A model generated the notes under the pieces. It was given only the letters and a program-made list of their open reading frames with translations, ran no database searches and was not told the DNA's origin. From Prochlorococcus sp. AG-355-M18 (GTDB lineage Bacteria > Cyanobacteriota > Cyanobacteriia > PCC-6307 > Cyanobiaceae), in contig QCED01000005.1 of the NCBI GenBank assembly GCA_003280725.1, positions 1 to 64,000 of the forward strand: a stretch of 64,000 nucleotides of DNA, read 5' to 3'. The position numbers were made by a program, and so were the translations under genes. This document shows, piece by piece, positions 37,322 through 45,387 of the stretch. Every line of letters begins with the position of its first letter. Position 1 is the stretch's first letter.

Positions 37322-37711
37322 ATGGAGATAAATAAGTTAGCAGATTTAAACAGTCTTAGAACTGCTCCTATTTTAAGTAAAGTTCAAATAAAAAAACTAT
37401 TAGAAGAAATAGAAACTAATATTTTTATTGCTGATTGGATAACAATTGGAATAATGGCACCTAGTGATACTAAAGCTATTGAAGCATTACAATCAATTAC
37501 TAAAAAATATTCCTCAATTAAATTTGTGAATCTAGACTCCCTTCATGCCGATGGAAGTGTTTTTTTAAAAGGTAATCAAAAAACTGGTAATGTTTTTATT
37601 AGATCTGAAAATGGTCTCGGTGAAGGTATTTTATTAACTTGTCAGTATGACCATGAATCTAAAGAATCTATTACTGTTGGACCATTACCACTAGATTTTT
37701 TTCATGATTAA
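37322..37711 (+). CDS. DUF1824-like cyanobacterial protein
   Basis: The 129-residue soluble protein has FIADWITIGIMAPSDTKAIEALQSITKKY and the C-terminal GEGILLTCQYDHESKESITVGPLPLDFF, as I recall for the DUF1824 family. The function is unknown. It lies in the same direction as the tautomerase and glyQ, 26 and 151 bases away. Confidence 0.7.
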   Translation: MEINKLADLNSLRTAPILSKVQIKKLLEEIETNIFIADWITIGIMAPSDTKAIEALQSITKKYSSIKFVNLDSLHADGSVFLKGNQKTGNVFIRSENGLGEGILLTCQYDHESKESITVGPLPLDFFHD

Positions 37712-37862
37712 TTTCTAATTTATGTTTATATTGGATTAAGTTTTATGCTATCCAAATACCAGATAATGCTTCTCAGAAATTAGAGTTAAAAATATTTTTT
37801 GTTTTAAGTTTTGTTATTATGTTTAATGGCATTGATCTAAATTCTAAACTTCTTAAAATTTG

Positions 37863-38729
37863 ATGTTTTTTCAGGATATAATTCAAAATTTAAATAATTT
37901 TTGGTCCAAAGAGGGTTGTTTAATTATGCAGCCATATGATACTGAAAAGGGTGCTGGTACAATGAGTCCTCATACTTTTTTGAGGGCAATTGGACCCGAA
38001 CCTTGGTCTGTTGCATATGCTGAGCCATGTAGAAGACCCACAGACGGAAGATTTGGTGATAACCCTAATCGTGCACAACATTATTTTCAATATCAAGTAA
38101 TAATTAAGCCTTCCCCAGATGGGATCCAAGAAAAATATTTGAAATCTCTGGAATCTCTTGGAATAGAGGCTAAAAATCATGACATAAGATTTGTTGAAGA
38201 TAATTGGGAGTCGCCAACTCTTGGAGCTTGGGGCGTAGGTTGGGAAGTATGGCTAGACGGAATGGAAGTTACTCAATTCACTTATTTTCAACAATGCGGG
38301 GGAGTTGATTGTCAACCAATACCAATTGAAATTACATACGGTTTAGAGAGAATTGCAATGTTTTTGCAGGATAAAGAAAGTATCTGGGACTTAAATTGGA
38401 ATAAAGATCTGAAATACAGCGATATTTGGCTTCAATTTGAAAAAGGTCAATGTTCATATAATTTCTCTGAATCAAATCCTGAAAATCTCAGAAAATTATT
38501 TGAGATATATCAAGATGAAGCAAATTCATTAATTGAAAAGAAGCTAACTTACCCCGCGCTTGATTATGTTTTAAAGTGTAGTCATAGCTTTAATTTGCTT
38601 GATGCTAGAGGCGTAATATCAGTAACTGATCGTGCCCAGTATATAGAAAAAATCAGAAAGTTAGCTAGAGAAGTCGCGTCTTCATGGATACTAGAGAGGG
38701 AACGCATGGGCTTTCCCTTAGTAAAGTAA
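37863..38729 (+). CDS. glyQ: Glycyl-tRNA synthetase alpha subunit
   Basis: The ORF track adds a TTG codon before the ATG at 37863; the ATG gives the usual [14 protein letters not shown] start, 288 residues. Class II tetrameric GlyRS phrases are clear: [78 protein letters not shown] and the motif-3 [13 protein letters not shown]. With the beta subunit encoded elsewhere it charges tRNA-Gly. Confidence 0.97.
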   Translation: MFFQDIIQNLNNFWSKEGCLIMQPYDTEKGAGTMSPHTFLRAIGPEPWSVAYAEPCRRPTDGRFGDNPNRAQHYFQYQVIIKPSPDGIQEKYLKSLESLGIEAKNHDIRFVEDNWESPTLGAWGVGWEVWLDGMEVTQFTYFQQCGGVDCQPIPIEITYGLERIAMFLQDKESIWDLNWNKDLKYSDIWLQFEKGQCSYNFSESNPENLRKLFEIYQDEANSLIEKKLTYPALDYVLKCSHSFNLLDARGVISVTDRAQYIEKIRKLAREVASSWILERERMGFPLVK

Positions 38730-38861
38730 GATTTATATCTCGAAAGTATCAGAATGTTATTTCCTAAGGTAAAGAAATATACATGACAAAGTTATTTTTT
38801 ATTTTTGGATTATTTCTACCAAATTTTTGTTGTAAGGTAACAAAAATAACAATTTTAATAA

Positions 38862-39890
38862 ATGAAATTAAAGAATTATTTAAAAAGGCTATTTTTTACT
38901 TCAGTGACATTATCGCTACTTCTAAATAATCAACCTGTAAATTCTGCAGAGAAAGAGGTTAGGTTATTTTCTGGTAGACATTACAATACAGATAAAGAGG
39001 TTTATCAAAAATTTCAAGAACAAACTGGCATCAAAGTTAGATATATAGAAACAGATGGAAAAGCTATAATTGAGCGCTTAAAAAGAGAGGGTAAAAATTC
39101 TCAGGCTGATTTAGTAATTCTTGTTGATGCAGCAAGAATTGAAAATGCATCAAAGGCAAATTTATTTCAAAAAATTAATTCAAATATTCTAGAAAATAGT
39201 GTTCCAAATAATTTAAGAGATCCTAGAAATAAATGGTTTGGCCTTACTAGGCGATTAAGGGTAATCATCACAAATCCGGATATTGTGGATATTACAAAAA
39301 TCAAAAATTTTGAGGATCTAACCAATCCTTCTTTTAAAGGAAAAGTATGTCTAAGAAATAGAAAAAGTCCTTATAATCAATCTTTGGTTTCTAATCAAAT
39401 AGCAAAGAAAGGCGTTGGCCAAACAAAAATTTGGCTTAAGGGTTTGATATCAAATGTCTCCACTCCCTATTTTTCTGGAGATTCTTCATTAATAAGAGCT
39501 GTAGGGCAGGGAACGTGCGGTATTGGAATCGTTAATCATTATTATGTCGCAAGGATGCTTGATGGAGTTAAAGGCCCAAGGGATGCTTCTTTAGCAGAAA
39601 AAATAAAATTAATAATACCCAATCCTGCGCATGTAAATATAACTGCTGGGGGCGTATATAAATATGCAGAAAACAAGACTGAGGCTATTAAACTTCTTGA
39701 ATATTTAGCTTCTAGTGAAGGTAGTCAAGGTTTAGCTAATAAAACTTATGAGCACCCTTTAAAGGAATCAAGTCAAAATAGAATTGTTAGTAAATTTGGA
39801 GATTTCACTCCAGATAATGTGACTATAAAAGAAATTGGCAAATTCAATAGTAAGGCAATAGAAATAATGAAAGAAACTGGTTGGAATTAA
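38862..39890 (+). CDS. futA: Periplasmic Fe(III)-binding protein FutA/IdiA
   Basis: The 342-residue protein has a signal peptide (LKRLFFTSVTLSLLLNNQPVNSA, cleavage about residue 29). The mature part starts KEVRLFSGRHYNTDKEVYQKFQEQTGIKVRYIETDG. LVDAARIENAS, CLRNRKSPYNQSLVSNQIA and CGIGIVNHYYVARML include the conserved Tyr ligands for ferric iron. It delivers Fe(III) to an ABC importer; no permease or ATPase gene is in the window. It stands alone, 132 bp after glyQ. Confidence 0.93.
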   Translation: MKLKNYLKRLFFTSVTLSLLLNNQPVNSAEKEVRLFSGRHYNTDKEVYQKFQEQTGIKVRYIETDGKAIIERLKREGKNSQADLVILVDAARIENASKANLFQKINSNILENSVPNNLRDPRNKWFGLTRRLRVIITNPDIVDITKIKNFEDLTNPSFKGKVCLRNRKSPYNQSLVSNQIAKKGVGQTKIWLKGLISNVSTPYFSGDSSLIRAVGQGTCGIGIVNHYYVARMLDGVKGPRDASLAEKIKLIIPNPAHVNITAGGVYKYAENKTEAIKLLEYLASSEGSQGLANKTYEHPLKESSQNRIVSKFGDFTPDNVTIKEIGKFNSKAIEIMKETGWN

Positions 39891-39944
39891 CAAAAATCTA
39901 AATATATTTTTAGTATAAATTTTTTAATTTATATTTTAAATATG

Positions 39945-40029
39945 GGAGAGGTGGCTGAGTGGTCGAAAGCGAACGACTCGAAATCGTTTAATAGGTAACT
40001 ATTCGTGGGTTCGAATCCCACCCTCTCCG
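39945..40029 (+). tRNA. tRNA-Ser (anticodon CGA)
   Basis: GGAGAGG pairs with CCTCTCC as the acceptor stem, with G as discriminator. The anticodon loop CTCGAAA gives CGA (Ser, UCG), followed by a long class II variable arm, and the T loop is GTTCGAATC. It marks the left border of an accessory stretch with short repeats. Confidence 0.97.
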
Positions 40030-40261
40030 GATTTTTTTAGTGTCTGACAATGTCAGAGGCATTCTGTTAGTGTCAAAATCCTTGTAAATACTAGCAATAA
40101 CAATAATTATTGTAATTTATTCTTAAAAACAGTATCTCATAATGTCAGGTGAATTCAGACAATGTCAGACCTTTTTTCTCTAAAAGTGTTGGGGGAATGG
40201 GTTCTATTCAAAAAAGTTAGTTTTATAAATTTTTTTAGTGAAATGAACCACTGATTTAAAT
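40030..40261. repeat. tRNA-Ser-proximal non-coding segment with short palindromes and a G-rich repeat
   Basis: No gene is visible here. A perfect odd palindrome TCTGACA-A-TGTCAGA is at 40043-40057. Its 12-base half GACAATGTCAGA (40046-40057) recurs at 40158-40169, and AATGTCAG also appears at 40141-40148. The G-rich element GTGTTGGGGGAATGGGTTC at 40186-40204 recurs further on (40641, 40661, 41555). Such repeats next to a tRNA 3' end may be remains of mobile-element ends. Confidence 0.6.
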
Positions 40262-40588
40262 TTAAAAATTACAATTTTTGTATTCATTACCATCTTCTCT
40301 CATTACAGATAATCCATCATCAAATCCTCCCTTAACTACAGAAAATTGCCTTTTGTCATTTTTAAAAACGCTTAAAAAGTTTTTTTTAAATGTTTTTGCT
40401 GTAGTAAAAGAAATTTTATTAGCAACCATTAAATCGCATAAAGTTGAGGCACTTCCTAAACCACCACCATATAGATAAAATTCAGTTTCGTTTCTTGGTT
40501 GAATATTTTGAAAATAACCCGCGTTTAATTTATTTGATAAACCTCCACTAAAAAACAAAAAGAGAACAATTAAGAATTTTTTATGCAT
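40262..40588 (-). CDS. Small secreted hypothetical protein
   Basis: The ORF track starts at 40684, but that would run the coding region through two copies of the G-rich repeat. The ATG at 40588 gives MHKKFLIVLFLFFSGGLSNKLNAG, a clean signal peptide, and a 108-residue protein. The mature part (GGGLGSASTLCDLMVANKISFTTAKTFKKNFLSVFKND) has one Cys near the middle and ends DGNEYKNCNF. It resembles small exported cyanobacterial proteins with two Cys. No family name can be given. Confidence 0.65.
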   Translation of the reverse strand: MHKKFLIVLFLFFSGGLSNKLNAGYFQNIQPRNETEFYLYGGGLGSASTLCDLMVANKISFTTAKTFKKNFLSVFKNDKRQFSVVKGGFDDGLSVMREDGNEYKNCNF

Positions 40589-40640
40589 CTTTAAGTCTTT
40601 AAACTCCATCAAGTGTATATCAACCTTAAGAATAAAAAAA

Positions 40641-40678
40641 GTGTTAGGGGAATTTTGAAAGTGTTGGGGAATGGGTTC
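40641..40678. repeat. Two tandem copies of the GTGTTGGGG(G)AAT repeat
   Basis: GTGTTAGGGGAATT at 40641 and GTGTTGGGGAATGGGTTC at 40661 are separated by a few bases. They are near copies of the element at 40186-40204, including the GAATGGGTTC tail in the second copy. The two sites thus bracket the 108-aa secreted ORF. Confidence 0.65.
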
Positions 40679-40762
40679 AATCACACAAAATAGACTTTAT
40701 CTTACTTTACTTGACTAAATTATTAAGATCTTTATCGTTTGAATAATGGAATATTTAATTAA

Positions 40763-41080
40763 ATGACTCTTACACCTAATCAAAGAAGAGAAAAATGTAA
40801 TCCTATTTTAATTGGTGTCTGTGTAGGTTTACTTTCTCCTTTGAGTTCTATTATTTGGGGGATAAGACAGAGGTCTTGGAGTCTTTCTTTAGTTCCTTAT
40901 CTTTTAGTTTTTTTTATTGGAATTATAATTTTACTTCAAACTGGTGTAGAAAAATTAAAACCTGGAGTAAAATATCCACTTCAACTTATTAGTGGTTTTA
41001 TATCTTACGAAATGACTAAAAATATGAAACAAAAAGCAATAAATGATAAGAAAAAAACTATTGATATTGAAAAAGAATAG
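40763..41080 (+). CDS. Small two-helix membrane protein
   Basis: The 105-residue protein has a short polar N-terminus, then two hydrophobic segments (NPILIGVCVGLLSPLSSIIWG and LSLVPYLLVFFIGIIILLQTG), and a Lys-rich tail. No family is recognised. It is the first of several tiny plus-strand membrane ORFs in this stretch. Confidence 0.55.
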   Translation: MTLTPNQRREKCNPILIGVCVGLLSPLSSIIWGIRQRSWSLSLVPYLLVFFIGIIILLQTGVEKLKPGVKYPLQLISGFISYEMTKNMKQKAINDKKKTIDIEKE

Positions 41081-41220
41081 ATAATTTAATCTCTAATTAA
41101 AACTATCTTAAAGTTAAATAAAATATATTATCTTCGGAGATTCTTGATTGAATTTTTAACAAAAAATTTTTTTATTTATAAATTGTGTAATTATTTATAA
41201 TAACTATAAATAGTTTACTT

Positions 41221-41343
41221 ATGATTAACAAAAAAGATTCTTCAGGATTTGCTAATAGTGTCAAAACATTTATTACTTATGGAGTAGGTGCTTTTATTGG
41301 AGTATTAATTGTTCGAGTTATTAAAGCAATAATTTTTAGTTAA
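41221..41343 (+). CDS. Tiny single-helix membrane peptide
   Basis: The ORF encodes 40 residues: a polar start MINKKDSSGFANSVKTFIT and one hydrophobic helix YGVGAFIGVLIVRVIKAIIF. It is too short for the track. The amphipathic start plus helix resembles small picocyanobacterial membrane peptides, but conservation was not tested. It precedes another small membrane ORF by 25 bases. Confidence 0.4.
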   Translation: MINKKDSSGFANSVKTFITYGVGAFIGVLIVRVIKAIIFS

Positions 41344-41368
41344 TTTAAAGTTTTATTCTAAGTAAATT

Positions 41369-41551
41369 ATGGAATTAATCTTTGCACTAGTATTTCCAAT
41401 AATTTTGTTAATAGGATTAACTTTTTTCTTTATGAGTGAAGGAATTCCTGCTTGGATTCAAAACCTCAGTGAAAAATCATCAACTATATGGAATTTTGGA
41501 ATAGTTTCAATGTCTACAATGACAATAATAATTTATTTATCAAGGAGATAA
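41369..41551 (+). CDS. Small two-helix membrane peptide
   Basis: This 60-residue protein has two hydrophobic stretches (ELIFALVFPIILLIGLTFFFM and IWNFGIVSMSTMTIIIYL) linked by EGIPAWIQNLSEKSST. It is not a Hlip, since the ExxHxR-type chlorophyll motif is absent. A copy of the G-rich repeat begins 3 bases after its stop. Confidence 0.5.
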   Translation: MELIFALVFPIILLIGLTFFFMSEGIPAWIQNLSEKSSTIWNFGIVSMSTMTIIIYLSRR

Positions 41552-41554
41552 AAA

Positions 41555-41820
41555 GTGTTGGGGGAATTTGAAGGATTTGCAAATATATCAGTGCAAGTGA
41601 GTGTCTGAGAGTTTCTGAGAGTGTCTAATAGATTCATCTCAACTAACACCATCACCGTTTTGAGGTGACATTAGGTGCCATGAAGTACCATAAGTTGACA
41701 TGTACTAATCAAAAGAAGGCAACTATAAATTACTAGGCAAAAGTTGATGTACCTAAGTGCCATGCAATACCAACATACCGATTTGAATGCTAGGGAAATT
41801 ATATAAGTAGGTATTTAGAT
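41555..41820. repeat. Repeat-rich non-coding segment
   Basis: No convincing gene is seen. It opens with GTGTTGGGGGAATTT (41555-41569), another copy of the G-rich element. A 10-base tandem follows (GTGTCTGAGA, GTTTCTGAGA, GTGTCTAATA) at 41601-41630. Two near copies GTGCCATGAAGTACCA (41675-41690) and GTGCCATGCAATACCA (41757-41772) come next. Base composition is visibly richer in G and C than the neighbouring DNA. Confidence 0.6.
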
Positions 41821-41982
41821 TTAGTCAGCGCATGAGTTTTGATGGTAAACACTTATTGTCCCCCCAACAGTTGGGTAACTTGGTGAAATGGCATTAGCAA
41901 TTAATGGGTAAGCAAAAATGCTAATTGCCAAGGCAAAAATCGATGCAGGAGTTGCCAATGTAATAAGGGTTTCTTTGTCCAT
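41821..41982 (-). CDS. Small single-helix membrane peptide
   Basis: A 53-residue ORF below the track cutoff. It starts MDKETLITLATPASIFALAI, continues with a hydrophobic stretch to YPLIANA, and ends in a short polar tail with one Cys. The sequence looks coding rather than random and carries one membrane helix. Its own codons include TGTTGGGGGG, similar to the local G-rich repeat in inverse orientation. No family is recognised. Confidence 0.45.
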   Translation of the reverse strand: MDKETLITLATPASIFALAISIFAYPLIANAISPSYPTVGGTISVYHQNSCAD

Positions 41983-42449
41983 GATGGTATAAAAGTTTCC
42001 CTATTTTTAGCATTAGAAAACAATAGAGGAAAGAAAGATAAAAAATGTAAAAACATTTGGAAAAATCCCAAAAAGATTTGGTTTTTTTTTCAAATTAGTT
42101 CCACAATCAGTAAGCTAAATTGTGCCCTCTCTATTGATCTCTTTTTGTGAAGATTTATGTTTTTTGAAAAGTTTAGTATTTTTAGTCTTTTTAATAAATT
42201 TTAGTTACCTAGATTTTACAAAAATCAAATCATATTAAAATAATGTTGTTTGGAGATTGTTCTAACATTTGTTGTTGGATTAATAACTATTAATTGCTTT
42301 ATATTTCTATATTAGTCTGATTTCATCAGATAAGTTATGAAGCCAAATTATATATTTTTTAATTTAGGAGGTTTTAAGACTCAAATTTAATTTTAGATAG
42401 CAGTCTAGATAACAAATCTTAGTTTATTTACATTTTAGACTTTGTATTT
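41983..42449. other. Non-coding stretch without visible genes
   Basis: This 467-base gap holds only very short ORFs (under 20 codons) and AT-rich runs. I see no tRNA, strong terminator or array. It separates the small membrane peptide from the secreted 129-aa protein. Confidence 0.5.
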
Positions 42450-42839
42450 TTATCGGATAACTTCGCATTTCCCATAGCTCCCTAAAGGAGAAGCTTTTTT
42501 ATCCATATCCATTGATAAATAATTCGAGTATTTTTCTTTGGTAAGCTTATTAATAAATATTGCATATAATGCTGGGTAAGAATCAAATTTTTGAATAAGA
42601 GTTAGGAAGTTTTCATTTTCAATGCCTATTTCGTGATAATAAATCTCGTCTTTATAAGTTTCTTTGAATCTATTACCTACTCTTTCCAACAAAAATTCAC
42701 TAGGTTTATTTAACATCTTTCCATCTGTATAATATTCATTTTTACATCGGTACTTTTCGGAATATACTTTTGGAAATATAAGCAATGTTGAAATTAAAAA
42801 GAAATAAATACTTGTACTAAAAAGTTTTTTGTTTTTCAA
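42450..42839 (-). CDS. Secreted hypothetical protein with TTG start
   Basis: The 129-residue protein has a signal peptide (KNKKLFSTSIYFFLISTLLIFPKVYS, cleavage near residue 27). The mature part starts EKYRCKNEYYTDGKMLNKPSEFLLERVGNRFKETYKDE and ends GSYGKCEVIR, with two Cys that could pair. The first possible codon is TTG; no in-frame ATG lies before it. A perfect 18-bp hairpin ends 4 bases upstream of this start. No family is recognised. Confidence 0.65.
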   Translation of the reverse strand: MKNKKLFSTSIYFFLISTLLIFPKVYSEKYRCKNEYYTDGKMLNKPSEFLLERVGNRFKETYKDEIYYHEIGIENENFLTLIQKFDSYPALYAIFINKLTKEKYSNYLSMDMDKKASPLGSYGKCEVIR

Positions 42840-42843
42840 AGGA

Positions 42844-42883
42844 CTTATGCATGATATTTATCATTATAAATATCATGCATAAG
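42844..42883. repeat. Perfect 18-bp inverted repeat with 4-base loop
   Basis: CTTATGCATGATATTTAT, loop CATT, then ATAAATATCATGCATAAG, with no mismatch. It lies directly upstream of the TTG start of the minus-strand secreted protein, so in RNA it would cover the 5' leader. There is no T tract of terminator type. It could be a regulatory hairpin, a protein-binding palindrome or a remnant of a small repeat element. Confidence 0.9.
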
Positions 42884-43254
42884 ATTTTAAAATTATTCAT
42901 TTTTAAAAATTCAGCGAATTAATTTTATTAAGCTAAATTGGATTTCATATCAAATTAAATTGCCATTAAATTTGTCTAAGTTCTTTTTACTTCTGCTGAA
43001 TTAAAAAATAACCTTAAAGCGTAGGGTTTCATCTTTAAATTTAATTACGATAGATAAGAGCATAACAAATTTTTCGAAATTGATTTAGATTATTTAAAAA
43101 CTTTTTTGTTTTTGCTTTAAGTTCTTAAAAACTACTCTAATTTGAATATTACTTTTTTTAAAAAGAGAAGATAACAATTTTTAATTTTAACTTGATTTTA
43201 GGTAAAAAATCTATATTTTAAAGTTGTTATAGAATCTATAAATTTTTGAAAAAT
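42884..43254. other. AT-rich non-coding stretch before the glycan cluster
   Basis: The 371 bases show no gene, tRNA or array. It should contain the promoter of the plus-strand cluster that starts with the 2OG-oxygenase gene, but no -10 element can be chosen with confidence in such AT-rich DNA. Confidence 0.4.
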
Positions 43255-43902
43255 ATGAAAGTTCAAATCAAACCTGGTTTTTTATTCCCAACACAGTTTT
43301 GGACTGCTGAACTAAATGAAAATATAGATAAATTACAAAATGAAGCTTATTTAATTAGAAAAATTGATAAGGATGGTATTCGGAAAAGTAATTCTGGTTT
43401 TGAGGGGTATCATTCAAAAGATATTGGAGATTTAAATAATCTTCCAGGAACTAACCAATTATTAATACAAATAATTAATGCTGTTAATGCAATTCATCAA
43501 ATAAGTAGACAAGGGGAGCTGCAACTAACAAATTTCTGGATAAATATAAATGGGAAAGGTTCTTCGAATACACCTCACACTCATTCAGGACTAACTTATT
43601 CGGGTGTATTTTTTATTAAAGTACCAAAAGAAATGAAAGGAGGAAGATTCCTTTTTTATAGGAATTTTAATGAAGCTGATTTCATATCTACAGAATATAT
43701 GGGGCATTTTAAAGAAGGATATAAAATGCAAGGATATGATTATCCCATTAATACAATTTCACCAAAAGAAAATATGCTAATTGTTTTTCCTTCTTGGGTA
43801 CCACATGCAGTTGAGATTAATTTATCTGATGAAGAAAGGATAAGTTTATCATTTAATTTTAAATTAAATAGGAGTTTCTCTAAAGTTAAAAAGTCCCTTT
43901 AA
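43255..43902 (+). CDS. 2-oxoglutarate/Fe(II) oxygenase-like protein (TIGR02466 type)
   Basis: I use the ATG at 43255 rather than the TTG three codons earlier; it gives 215 residues. LFPTQFWTAELNENIDKLQ, the segment NTPHTHSGLTYSGVFFIKVP with the metal-binding His, and LIVFPSWVPHAVEINLSDEERISLSFNFKL with the second His and the 2OG-binding Arg are typical of the TIGR02466 oxygenases common in marine cyanobacteria and their phages. The substrate is unknown. It starts the plus-strand cluster but is 219 bases from the next gene. Confidence 0.8.
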   Translation: MKVQIKPGFLFPTQFWTAELNENIDKLQNEAYLIRKIDKDGIRKSNSGFEGYHSKDIGDLNNLPGTNQLLIQIINAVNAIHQISRQGELQLTNFWININGKGSSNTPHTHSGLTYSGVFFIKVPKEMKGGRFLFYRNFNEADFISTEYMGHFKEGYKMQGYDYPINTISPKENMLIVFPSWVPHAVEINLSDEERISLSFNFKLNRSFSKVKKSL

Positions 43903-44121
43903 ATTTCTATTCTTTTTGAGTTCTTATTGAAAGGACTTTGTTTTACGATATAGAAAGCATTCGATATTTTTCTGCTTTGTTATCTATATTTAAAACTTAT
44001 TCAAACCTTAATAGAAATTAGATATTGTTATTATTTATTCATTATTAAATTATTAGAAATTTATATTGTTTTTTTGATTTATCAAAGGATTTAATTAAAA
44101 TAAAATCAAATATAAGATAAT

Positions 44122-44871
44122 ATGAAATTTTTGCTCCAAAAAAAAAATAGTTATATTCTCCTTAATTTTAAATTTTTTAATAATCTCAGAAAAATCCTCT
44201 CCTACACTATAGAGAAAATCTATAATTTTTTTGATTTTTTTCATACTTTTAGACTTAAGAAGTTTTATGAAAGAAAAGATTTTGATCTAGTTGTTGATGT
44301 GGGATCCCATAAAGGAGAATTTATCTATAGAGTCATAAAAAAAGGAATTCCTATATATTCATTTGAACCTCAAACTAAAGTAATAAGATACTTAAAAAAA
44401 AATACATCTAAAAATAATGTTCTTGAATATTTTGACTATGCTTTAGGAAATTACGAAGGATCTATTGATTTATATATTAATAATATGAGTTCAACAAGTA
44501 CTACAAAAATAACCAAATTAAAAAGTAAATGGGTTAAATTCAAAAATTTCGTTTTAGGAGGTAAAGTCTCTTTGGATAGAGAAACAGTAAAGATATCAAC
44601 TCTTGATAAATTATTATTTGATAAATTAGGTTCAGAGAAAATATTATTAAAAATAGATGTTGAAGGAGGCGAAAATGAAGTTTTGCAGGGTAGTGAAAAA
44701 ATTCTTAAAAAATGCAATGTTGTTTTGATACAAATAGAATCATCAAATTACAATATATATAAAAATAGTTATAGTCCTGAAAAATTATTGTTGAGTCATG
44801 GTTATGAAATAGAAAAGAAATTTATTTTTCCTCTTATGAATTTTACAGACATTATTTTCAAAAAAAACTAA
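44122..44871 (+). CDS. FkbM-family methyltransferase
   Basis: The 249-residue protein has a SAM-binding core (FDLVVDVGSHKGEFIYRVIKKG, IYSFEPQTKVIRYLKKN). The FkbM C-terminal signature is TVKISTLDKLL...ILLKIDVEGGENEVLQGSEKILKKCNVVLIQIE. FkbM enzymes O-methylate sugars and natural products, so it may methylate a sugar of the glycan made by this cluster. It is 7 bases upstream of the GtrA gene. Confidence 0.92.
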   Translation: MKFLLQKKNSYILLNFKFFNNLRKILSYTIEKIYNFFDFFHTFRLKKFYERKDFDLVVDVGSHKGEFIYRVIKKGIPIYSFEPQTKVIRYLKKNTSKNNVLEYFDYALGNYEGSIDLYINNMSSTSTTKITKLKSKWVKFKNFVLGGKVSLDRETVKISTLDKLLFDKLGSEKILLKIDVEGGENEVLQGSEKILKKCNVVLIQIESSNYNIYKNSYSPEKLLLSHGYEIEKKFIFPLMNFTDIIFKKN

Positions 44872-44878
44872 ATAAGTT

Positions 44879-45274
44879 TTGTATTTAAATTTCAGTCAAT
44901 TTTTAAAATTCCTCCTTGCAGGGGGTTTGGCAGCTATTGCAAATATTTTTAGTAGAACTATTTTTTCTTATTTTTTCCCATATGAAATATCTATAATCTT
45001 TTCCTTTATGGTGGGACTTCTGTTTGGATATTTTTTAATGCGGAATTATGTTTTTTATTTAAAAAAAAATTTTTTATTTAAACAGATTATAAGGTTTTTA
45101 ATAATAAATTTTATGGCTTTGCTTCAAACTTTATTAATAACTATAGCTTTCAAATACTTATTAGATTTTTTTCTAGAAAATATAGATCTTATAGAACTAA
45201 TTGCTCATATCATAGGAGTTTCTTGCCCAGCTTTAACTAGTTATTTTGCACATAAATACTTTACTTTTAAATAG
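44879..45274 (+). CDS. GtrA-family membrane protein
   Basis: The 131-residue protein starts at a TTG 7 bases after the FkbM stop. It has four helices with the GtrA pattern: FLKFLLAGGLAAIANIFSRTIFSYFFPYE, then FGYFLMRNYVFYLK and the final LTSYFAHKYFTFK. GtrA proteins help move or anchor polyprenyl-phosphate sugars; the mycobacterial member Rv3789 lies beside dprE1. Here the DprE1- and DprE2-like genes are in the same cluster, which makes a role with a lipid-linked pentose plausible. Confidence 0.88.
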   Translation: MYLNFSQFLKFLLAGGLAAIANIFSRTIFSYFFPYEISIIFSFMVGLLFGYFLMRNYVFYLKKNFLFKQIIRFLIINFMALLQTLLITIAFKYLLDFFLENIDLIELIAHIIGVSCPALTSYFAHKYFTFK

Positions 45275-45387
45275 AAATTAAAACATGCAGTTATTCATTA
45301 ATGCAAAAGCGGAGAGAAAAAATAAAAAAAATAAAAAATATAAAATTTAAATATTGATGTAATATATGAGTGATTTACAAGAAAAAG

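Noticed and set aside
38783-38932. 49-codon ORF beginning MTKLFFIFGL just before futA
   Set aside because: It overlaps the futA signal peptide region in another frame and no conserved feature supports it; it may be chance in AT-rich DNA.
41369-41551. High-light-inducible protein (Hlip)
   Set aside because: It is a small membrane protein, but the chlorophyll-binding ExxNGRxAMxG-type motif is missing.
39945-43254. Integrated mobile element with a duplicated tRNA-Ser 3' end
   Set aside because: I searched by eye for a second copy of the tRNA 3' sequence and for an integrase ORF and found neither. Only short repeats remain, so they are reported as repeats.
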